Below are positions 56,097-64,000 of a DNA stretch of 64,000 bases, one piece after another. Source of the stretch: Parastagonospora avenae f. sp. tritici 18332-5 (taxonomy: Eukaryota > Ascomycota > Dothideomycetes > Pleosporales > Phaeosphaeriaceae); NCBI GenBank assembly GCA_022559985.1, contig JAFJTR010000027.1, positions 1 to 64,000 of the forward strand, written 5' to 3'. Position numbers and translations under genes: made by a program. The notes beneath the pieces were generated by a model. That model was not told the origin of the DNA. It did no database searches and saw only the letters and a list, made by a program, of their open reading frames with translations. The number at the start of each line of letters is the position of its first letter. Position 1 is the first letter of the stretch.

Positions 56097-57383
56097 GTTG
56101 TTCAAAGATTTTTTGGGGGGATAAGAGTAAGTGATATGAGTTAGGGCTCAAGGTGTGTCGCTCCAGGGCAAGGCTGTATGGGGCACGGTAGCATGACTTT
56201 CGAGCCAGTGTTATATATGAAGTCTGGATACAGCGAGCGCACAGCCTGTGACTTCACTGCGCAGCACAATGCACGATGAACGGGAATCTATAATTGCACA
56301 CAGCCTTGCCTTCCTTCACTATCTCAGTGTTCTGACGAATGAGACATCATTTTACACGAGTTTAAGATGTCGCCAAGATTTTGGGCGTTTTTAGGGAGCC
56401 TTGAATGGCCAGACCGGAAGACGAGGGCCGTAGCAAGGTTAGACATGGACGCCTGAAGTCTCAAAAGTCCCATGAAGCGGCAGGCGCAGCAAGTGATAGA
56501 TTTTAGAGCGAATCCAATGTGGATCTGGCAGTATTGTGATTGGAAAGTTCCTGCAACTTCTACCTGTGTGGGACACGGCCGTGTGATCTGCAAGGCTGAG
56601 TGCGATGAAGGCGATGAGGCGGAGCAACCGGTGAGCATGGCGGGCATTGGTAGGATCTTGGTTTCTTGATGCACAGAATCAGGTATTGTCCCATAGCGGA
56701 GACTAGGCACCAGAGGTTGAGGAGGTTTATAAATGTGCAGGGAGTTGTCGAGATCGAGCTTTCTGTGTGGGTAGGTATATAGCCGCTGGCATCAGTAAAA
56801 TCTGGCGCCCAACGGCGTCCGAAAGCAATTCTTCAGAATCGAAATGACAGCTGTATTAAATTGTGGGGAAAGCCGCATATACTTGAAATGCATGATTATA
56901 GAGCCTGTCCGAAGACGTGAGGTCAGATGGAAGACGGAAGGACAAGCTTTGCGATCAAGTTCCAGCGCGGGCATGGATGCGCAGCACGGCACGTGACGTG
57001 GCTGGGGAGTGGCTGAGTAAATCCTGGATTCCTACCTAGGTACGCTGAAAAGCACTCGGCGCTGGACCTGCATTGACGTGCATTACATCATTTTACGGTT
57101 CCGACCTACGCCGGACGCGTTCGACGACAACGTTCACGATCGCGGCCCTTCTTCAACTGCTTATCGGCTTTCTCGGATCTCACTCATCGCGTGAGCTAAC
57201 TTTCCGTCTGACATCAGAGCGTCTTGTACACTTGTACTTATATCAATGTGCTTGTCCCAAAATCTGGAAAGTAGCTGGACCCACGTCACGTCGGGAACTA
57301 ACGTCGCATGACCCTGGAACCTCCACTTATACGCAGCTTTCACGCGCAGGATCGGTACGACTCCACTGTAGGACTGAATAAAG
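56097..57383. other. 1.3-kb divergent intergenic region
   Basis: Promoters of the 7TM gene and the sterol acyltransferase. A minus-strand frame around 56330-56700 is open but has no signal peptide from an ATG and no domain. Nothing else is recognised. Confidence 0.5.
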
Positions 57384-59410
57384 ATGGCGACCCAGCCGAA
57401 CCCGAATCGAGGCAAGCCAGATTTGACATCGCTGACCAGCGGTCAATCAAAAATGTCGCCAGCATTCCAAGGGCTTTCGGACAGTCCAACGCTCGACAGC
57501 CGGGACACGTGGACGCCAGACCAAGCATCAGACGCGTCAGACATTGACGACAGAAGTCGCTTAAAACCAATAGCAAGGGACAGCGCCACAGATGTTCGCA
57601 GTAACAGCACAACGGCGATACCTTCGGATGGAAGCAGCACGGGAGAGTTGGATGACGAAAAAGGGAAGAGGAGGAAGAGCATTCAAGTCGTGGTTGAAGA
57701 TACAGGGGAAAAGAGCAAGTACACTGTCACGACCGACGACCCGGACTTTCGCGAAGTGCTACGATCGGGTATGCGACGAGAAGCAGAGAGGCGTAGCGAG
57801 GGCAAGTCTAAGAGCAAACCTCGAGAGCTCGTCTTTACTCGCCAATTCACAACGTTTGATCGTCAAAATCCCATGTCACAGTCACCATTTCACGGCTTCT
57901 TCACCTTGTTTTGGATATCCATGGCTTTGCTGCTTGCACGCATTGCTGCAGGAAACTACAGAGCCACAGGCTCAGTGTTCGGCAATGCAGAGATTTTGCA
58001 CTTGATGGTCGACAGGGATCTGTTTGTCATGCTCACTACAGACGCATCGATGTGTGTTGCAACGAGCTTTGGATTCTTCCTTCACAAGGCTATCGCGAAC
58101 GAGTTCCTGACATGGAACGGGTCCGGTTGGATCATACAGTCCCTGTGGCAAACCTTCTATACTGTGACCGTCATTTGGGTCACATTTTGGCGAGACTGGC
58201 CATGGACGCATACAGTATTCATTGTGCTGCATGTGTTTGTCTTGCTGATGAAGCAGCATGCATACTCGTTCTACAACGGCTACCGTAGGTTTAACTCCAA
58301 CAACTCCACCTGCACAGCTAACAAGATACAGTCTCTCGCGTATATCGGCGACGTAACCTCTTACAGCAAAAGCTCGACCAATTAGATGACGTGGGCGCGC
58401 AACACCGATCTTCGCCGAAACCTCCAGGTGCAGGAACTTCGATTAGCACGGGTCTCGAAAACCCTGGCTCTCGCGAACTAACAAATCGCCGCAACCTAGG
58501 ACCGAAGTACTCCACCAATCTGTCTACTGAGGTTTCAGATATCGCGCACATTGGTAAAGCGATTGAGGCTGGCCAGTCCTTGGACGAGGAGCAGGTCAAA
58601 ACCTTTCGAGAAATCCTGATTACCGAAATCACCATACTAGACGAAGAATTACGCGGCAAATGCACCAGCACTGACAACGTCTATCCCAACAACCTCACTT
58701 TGTACAACTTTGTCGAATGGACCTGTCTTCCCACTCTAGTTTACGATCTAGAATACCCGCGTCAAGAGCGCGTCAATTGGTGGTACGTCGCCGAGAAATC
58801 AGCCGCCACCCTTGGGGTCATTTGGGTCATGATCATCATTTCGCAGGCATACATATACCCCGTAGTCGTTGAGGCAGTCCGCCTCAGAGAAGCCGGTATG
58901 ACACTAGAAGAGCGCTGGAAAGAGTTTCCCTGGGTTGTGAGCGACATGCTCTTTCCACTGCTTCTGGAGCAGCTCTTATCCTGGTACGTTATCTGGGAAT
59001 GTCTTCTCAACGTGCTCGCAGAGCTCACGCGTTTCGCCGACCGCGGCTTCTATGGCGACTGGTGGAACAGCGTGAGCTTTGATCAATACGCTCGGGATTG
59101 GAATAGGCCGGTACACAACTTCCTGCTGCGACACGTATACCATTCGTCCATCTCATTCTTCCGTTTGTCGAAGATGCAAGCGACTTTCTTCACATTTTTG
59201 TTGAGCGCGATCGTCCACGAGGTTTTGATGTTCTGCTTATTCAAGAAGGTCCGGGGTTACCTGTTTACATTTCAGCTCACACAACTACCGCTTGCGGCGT
59301 TCATGAAAACGAAGATGATGCGAGGGCAGGATACTTTGGGCAACATCATCTTTTGGTTTGGCCTGTTTATTGGGCCCAGTCTCATCACCAGCTTATATGT
59401 TTTGAACTGA
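57384..59410 (+). CDS. ARE: Sterol O-acyltransferase (MBOAT, ACAT/ARE type)
   Basis: Two exons (57384-58284, 58332-59410) with a 47-nt intron (branch CTAAC) give 659 aa. A hydrophilic N-terminus of about 170 residues is followed by multiple membrane helices. The junction reads FYNGYLSRVYRRR, matching the family's YNGHLS block. The catalytic region has the FYxDWWN signature (FYGDWWNSVSFDQYARDWNR) and the membrane-embedded histidine in SAIVHEVLM. It esterifies sterols (ergosterol) with acyl-CoA in the ER, filling lipid droplets. Confidence 0.94.
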
Positions 59411-62359
59411 GGGATCCTATTTTGAAGGCGTTCAGCAAAATCTCGGAGGAAGATTTTGAGTAGTTTTGGTCCACACTGTATAAATACTGTACAAAACGCA
59501 CCATTTTTACCACCAAAGCAAGTCTTCAAGTGCTGCAGCATATGGAGGTAATAGACAACACCCATATCATTTATAGGGAAGCGCAAAAGTAAGAGGTGTC
59601 GCCGTCTACTGCGTTGCCCCGCCGATCATCAACTCCGGCCACAACTCCAGGCGTTCACACGCCTTCTCACATTATTGAAAAAGGCAGACACAACCAACAG
59701 CGCAAGGCTGCTACACTAGTCTAGAACTTAACAAAACTGTAAGACAGGGATGCGATCAGCGTTGAGACTTCTCAGGCTCCTACCAAAACATATAGAAGTA
59801 TTAATTGCAGTAGGCTAACGAAGAAGAAGAAGAAGTATGTGCTTGTGAAGGATATCTCGCGGTTGCTGCTTCCAACCTTTTCTACGAACTAAGAGGCCGC
59901 TTTCTGTATATGACCGACTGTCTAGCCCATAGATCGCACAGCGTCTCTTTCTGTCTAATGCAGGCCATCAACTACGAGGGAAAGTACGCAGTGCAATAGC
60001 ATAGCCTGAAGCTATACATGGCATCACTAGATTACGAATTCGACGACAAAGCTCAGTGTGTAGCTTCGGGCTATTGAATGGTCCTGTTCACCATCCCCCG
60101 TAATTGAGACCATTAGTTCCTCAGGTCGCATCGCGCGCTCCAACCCCTCGTCCTCCTCTCCGGACTCTTGGTCAAGATCTTGGCCAAGATCTTGGCGTGG
60201 GCGCTTCCTGGTGCGTCCTCGATGTGTCGCGACCCCTTATCCCCATAAGATGCCCTCGTCACCTGGCTGATCTGCTTCGTCCCACAGAGTGCCGTCCGCC
60301 GCAAGTAGCTTTGTGCAGGCAGTGTTGTAGCCTTCGGAAATCTCGATGGTTGCCCGGATGAGCGCGTTGGACAATAGGATCTTGCACGACTGGATGATCT
60401 TTCAGATACCTTGCTGCATCGCCATAAGCCCATGAGCCCATCCATGATTGTGTAAAATGATCCGGCACTCTCGTGTAGAGCTTCGTATCAAGACACCTGA
60501 TGCGAACATTTTCTCATCTCACATTTCTTTCAAGATCACAAGATGCTCGTCCACGTTCAATTCTGCATAAAAGAGCTCCTCCGGCTCCAGGCCCTCGACT
60601 TCCCTCACCTCTTGCAGGTTCGTTGGCTCAATGCCTTCACTGAATTGCTGCAGGAATTGTAGCTGTGTATGCAACATCTGCAACGCCCGCTCCGTCACCC
60701 CGCCTGCCATCGGAGCGGCCTCTAAGGCCTGCCCTGCTTCAGCGATTTCTTACTGGGCTCTGAGCTGAATATGGTCTTTATGAATCCCGAGCGCCCTCTT
60801 GTACTTGCGCCCACGACCGCGTCGTTGCACGTGTGCAACAGGCTGCTCATCTCACGGGACCATGCTGAGTAGTTTGAAGTTCCGATTCAAGTTGTTGATC
60901 ATGACCCGGTAGTCTGACCAGCAGATCGTATCTTGGCGTATTGTTGCAACCATGAGTTCACGCCGACCCAGTTGGTTTGTATATTTTCCGCCCATCTTTT
61001 GATCTGGGCAATGTAGATGCGCTCGTCCTCGTCGCGATTTCTCTCCCGGCCCCAAGTCGAATGTGTTCACCATGGATGCGAAGGTTCTTCTTCTGTTCAG
61101 AGCCACTGTCGCAGCGCGCCTACAGCAGCTGTCTCGTTTAGTGGCACAATGTGGAGCAGCTTGATGTTACGATGCAGATTGTTGATTAGAATCTGATAGT
61201 CTGACTGACCAACAAACCTTTCCTGCAACAAAGCGCTGCAGCCAAGAACTCACGCCGACCCAGTTGGTTTGGATGGTTTCCGCCCATTTCCTGACCTGAT
61301 TGACGCAAATGCGCTCATCCTTTTCGTTGACGCGGCCGCTAATCAGCACATATTAAGAAGGATCGATCTTGCCCCAGCGCGCCATGAGGAGCTTGGTGAT
61401 GCTGTGTCGAAGGGTCTCGCCCAAGGGCTGATCTCGCGGTGCGGTGGGATAGACTTCAGATGCCAACTACCCGACCTGCTCATCCAGCTCGTTCATAATG
61501 ATCAACGGTGGCCGGGGTAGGCTCACTGAGAGGAGGAAGTATTTCGGGAGTGGTGGGAGATTAGCCATCCTGACAGTAGATGGGGAAGACGGTTATTGGA
61601 GGATTGGAGTGATTAGCGATAACAAAATAGATTGTGAGATGCAGAAGGTGTCGAAGATATTAATAAGATAGAGCTGACACTGCTTTATACCTGCTGTGGC
61701 TGACTTTGCTATCCGTTCGCTTTGATCTTTTGCAATGGTGGGAGAATCTGACGCACTTTTAGTGCCGCATATTGGTGGGAGGGCTTCTCAATCTCTCTCA
61801 CTTCGTAGCCGCAACCAATTACGGTCGTCACCATGACTTTACCGACGACCCCAGGAAACCAAATTACTGGGCGCTATAGATAAGGGTAAAGGTTATGGGG
61901 CTAAACATGAGTCTTTGTTCGAGGTCGATGATCTCAGATCAGTGGAGTAATGGAGCCACATGCTCGGCGCACCAAAGACTGCAATCTACGGTTTGGCATC
62001 TGCAAGCGACTCCGTTCGTGACATCCCTTAGTACTGTGGACTTCAATGCGTATTGACTTCGACGATTATGGTGGTGGATACGCTCCCCGCGTATTCCCGC
62101 ACTGGATGCTTGTACACGGTGTCGTCCCTAGAGTAAATTAGTGAGATGAAAGGTACATCCCCAGATCTAGATTTCTCCATCGCCATCTCGTGTATAAAAC
62201 AAACATCTTAGCGTGTCATTGAGCTGGCGGGAGCTTGGAGTAATGCCCCTAAGGCGACATCGCTCCTGCCAACACAAAATTCTCAAAGCTGCAATAATTG
62301 AGAGAGAAAAAAACTCGCCGCACCACCACAACAGGTAGCAGCGAGAGCAAAAAGAGAAG
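59411..62359. other. 2.9-kb gene-poor region with coding relic
   Basis: Only the degenerate relic listed separately stands out. 59820-59836 is a short GAA run and 60160-60200 a short repeat of TCAAGATCTTGGCC-type sequence. 61520-62350 shows nothing recognisable. Confidence 0.5.
60519..61349 (-). pseudogene. Degenerate, internally duplicated coding relic
   Basis: Two diverged copies, about 300 bases apart, encode the same peptide blocks on the minus strand. Block 1 is ERIxxxQxxxWAExIQTNWVGV, then SWLQ (near 61250-61330 and 60950-61040). Block 2 is SDYxxxINNLxRNxKLLxxVP (near 61150-61210 and 60855-60915). In both copies block 2 lies in a different frame from block 1, and stops interrupt the rest. 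Further on (60719-60850) a basic stretch RRGRGRKYKRALGIHKDHI runs into a TAA, and reading resumes as AEAGQALEAAPMAGGVTERAL to 60519. Family not recognised; a decayed mobile-element or repeated host gene is possible. Confidence 0.45.
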
Positions 62360-62445
62360 AGGTCTTGCCCGGAATCGAACCGGGGTTACCGGAAAATACT
62401 GATGCGAATCAGAATCCGATGTGATGACCGCTACACTACAAAACC
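62360..62445 (-). tRNA. tRNA-Gln(CUG) with intron
   Basis: The minus strand folds as a tRNA. The acceptor stem is GGTTTTG with CAAGACC plus discriminator T. The D-arm is GTGTAGCGGTCATCAC, the T-arm CCCGG-TTCGATT-CCGGG. The anticodon stem TCGGA pairs with TCCGG (one U-G) once a 14-nt intron after position 37 is removed. The loop then reads TTCTGAT with anticodon CTG. The eukaryotic Gln acceptor/D-arm layout supports the identity. Confidence 0.85.
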
Positions 62446-62658
62446 TTCTGAATGAGCTGTGATTGGCTAGGAATTAAAAGATTTCTTCAATTAATTTGTA
62501 TATAAATCAGGTTGTAAAGAGGGTGAAGTTGGTCTCCTTGATGCCAGATACGATGTGGTTGAGGTGCATTGCGCGGGTGGGGTCGGCGTAAAATTTGCTA
62601 ACGTACATAGCGAGCTCCACCTGCGCAGCGAATCTGACGCAAACAGCGACACATAAAT

Positions 62659-64000
62659 CTACAACTTCGCTTTAGCTTCGTCCTTGATGACCATGCCGAA
62701 CTTGCCACTCTTTTCCTTGTCGCGTAGAATTCGCCGCAAAATCTTGCCAGACGGACTCTTGGGGATCTCATTGATAAATTCAACTTCCTTGACCCACTTG
62801 TACCTTACTTTCTTCTCCTTGACGTATGTAATTATCTCTTTCCCAATTGCCATGCTCTCCTCGATGCCGGGCTTCAAGACAATGTACGCCTTTGGAAGCT
62901 CGCCACTGTAATCGTCTTTGACGCTCATCACGGCGACGTCTTCGACCTTGGGGTGTCCAAGAAGCAGGTCCTCCAACTCAGCTGGAGCGACTCCGATGCC
63001 CTTGACCTTGATGAGCTCCTTGATGCGGTCGCTGATGTGAATCATGCCCTCTGCATCGATGGCACCGCGGTCGCCAGTATGCAGAAAACCATCCTTGTCA
63101 AAAGTATCCGCTGTGGCCTTTGCATTATTCAGGTATCCCATCACGACTTGAGGACCGCGTGCTAGGACTTCGCCATCTTCACCAACGTCTCCCTCTTTGC
63201 CATTGTCCTTGATGATTTTGACCTCGGTGGAAGCCACAATAGCTCCACCAGAGTGTGCGTACTTGTAGTCGAATTTCTGTGGAGGGTGGGCAGTGATGCA
63301 GCTGCAAGATTCGGTCATCCCGTAACCTTGCTTGAAGCCGGTGTTGGGGAACTTCTTCTGCAACTGCTGGATAATCTCCTCTGAGAGCGGTGCGGCGCCT
63401 GATGAAAAGCGAGTGACATGACTAAGATCGTACTTGTCGACAATTGGATCACGCACGAGTCGGATCAGGATTGGTGGTACCAGAAGGAGCTCACTGAGCT
63501 TGTACTCTACAACAGTGTCCAACATCTTCTCCATTGTGAACTGCGGTAACATAACTACTTCGGCATTAAGTAGTAGAGGGAGGTGCATACTATGCACCAA
63601 TCCTGTTATATGAAACAGCGGGAGTACTGCCATAACCTTCTTCATGGTTTCAGGTGTGATCTGTTGGATCTGCAGACATTGTGCGATGACGTTTTGATGC
63701 GAAATCATAACAGCTTTTGGAAGACCGGTTGTTCCTGAGGAGAAAGACAAGAATCCGCACACGTCCTTGTTCTTCTGACCTGACTGTAGCTTGAAGGCGG
63801 GTGTCTGATTAGCTTCGCCGTACGATTCGCCCATCTTGATGAGGTCCTGAACGGTGGTATACCCAGGAAGTTCGCCTTCGAGGAGGAACACGCTTGATTG
63901 TGGCAAGCCAGCGGCCTTTGCACTCACTGCAGCAATTTCCATGCTTGCCGGAGTTGTCATTAGAAACTTGGCGTCTGCCGTCTTGAGTGCGAAAGTCATT
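62659..64000 (-). CDS. 4-coumarate-CoA-ligase-like acyl-CoA synthetase, peroxisomal (partial)
   Basis: At least 446 codons without intron; the N-terminus lies beyond the window (the ATG at 63999 is probably internal, as family members start about 100 residues earlier). ANL-superfamily motifs: A3 P-loop SFSSGTTGLPKAVMIS, A5 YGMTESCSC, A7 HTGDRGAID, A8 ISDRIKELIKVKG and the A10 catalytic lysine in PKSPSGKILRRIL. The enzyme activates a carboxylic acid as an acyl-AMP and then forms its CoA thioester; 4CL-like fungal members act on aromatic or fatty acids. The last residues KAKL give a PTS1-type AKL terminus, indicating peroxisomes. Confidence 0.93.
   Translation of the reverse strand, partial: MTFALKTADAKFLMTTPASMEIAAVSAKAAGLPQSSVFLLEGELPGYTTVQDLIKMGESYGEANQTPAFKLQSGQKNKDVCGFLSFSSGTTGLPKAVMISHQNVIAQCLQIQQITPETMKKVMAVLPLFHITGLVHSMHLPLLLNAEVVMLPQFTMEKMLDTVVEYKLSELLLVPPILIRLVRDPIVDKYDLSHVTRFSSGAAPLSEEIIQQLQKKFPNTGFKQGYGMTESCSCITAHPPQKFDYKYAHSGGAIVASTEVKIIKDNGKEGDVGEDGEVLARGPQVVMGYLNNAKATADTFDKDGFLHTGDRGAIDAEGMIHISDRIKELIKVKGIGVAPAELEDLLLGHPKVEDVAVMSVKDDYSGELPKAYIVLKPGIEESMAIGKEIITYVKEKKVRYKWVKEVEFINEIPKSPSGKILRRILRDKEKSGKFGMVIKDEAKAKL

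Noticed and set aside
56324..56710. Possible small secreted protein on the minus strand
   Set aside because: A leader-like hydrophobic start (LLRLIAFIALSLA) exists only in a frame without ATG; the ATG frame has no signal peptide.
1..64000. CRISPR arrays, operons and ribosome binding sites
   Set aside because: Spliceosomal introns and gene families show a fungal nuclear genome; no regularly spaced direct-repeat array is present.

Overview
The window is nuclear DNA of a filamentous ascomycete (Pezizomycotina). Gene content and intron style fit Dothideomycetes best, which is an inference. Coding density is moderate. Most genes carry short introns (about 44-190 nt) with GT...AG ends and CTNAY branch sites. 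The gene set (IPC synthase, Ssr4, Vid27, Rmt2, a carnitine carrier, Zn2Cys6 and MFS genes) is typical of moulds. Exon models were built by hand from splice signals plus frame continuity, so internal junctions are inferred even where the gene family is certain.

Layout. 1-5.3 kb looks accessory: an AT-rich palindromic repeat, an ankyrin protein, an unknown ORF, a frameshifted HET-domain remnant and a small DUF4267-type membrane protein. 5.9-15.1 kb is housekeeping: AUR1 (inositol phosphorylceramide synthase), a NYN-domain putative nuclease, a mitochondrial carrier and a three-RRM SR/RGG RNA-binding protein. 15.1-18.9 kb is gene-poor. 18.9-23.6 kb holds a DHA1 drug/polyamine-type MFS transporter followed by a Zn2Cys6 regulator on the same strand. 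24.2-35.0 kb carries VID27, a large orphan membrane protein, SSR4 (SWI/SNF-RSC), a small protein with an ambiguous frame and a ketopantoate-reductase-family enzyme. 35.4-42.3 kb is a transport block: an MFS sugar transporter with CreA-like sites upstream, then a ferric/cupric reductase transcribed divergently from a Ctr copper transporter. 42.8-46.6 kb has an orphan two-TM protein and the carnitine/acylcarnitine carrier. 46.6-49.6 kb is gene-poor and repeat-rich.

49.6-59.4 kb holds a mitochondrial 1-Cys peroxiredoxin, a dienelactone-hydrolase-like/SnoaL fusion, RMT2, a small Cys/His protein, a seven-TM orphan and a sterol O-acyltransferase. 59.4-62.4 kb holds a degenerate, internally duplicated coding relic and an intron-containing tRNA-Gln(CUG). 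The window ends inside a peroxisomal (C-terminal AKL) 4-coumarate-CoA-ligase-like enzyme.

The clearest functional grouping is the divergent reductase/copper-transporter pair, which together would reduce and import copper. The MFS plus Zn2Cys6 pair is a possible transporter-regulator module. I found no secondary-metabolite core gene, CRISPR array, rRNA or intact transposon, and no multi-gene arrangement I can defend as a new system.
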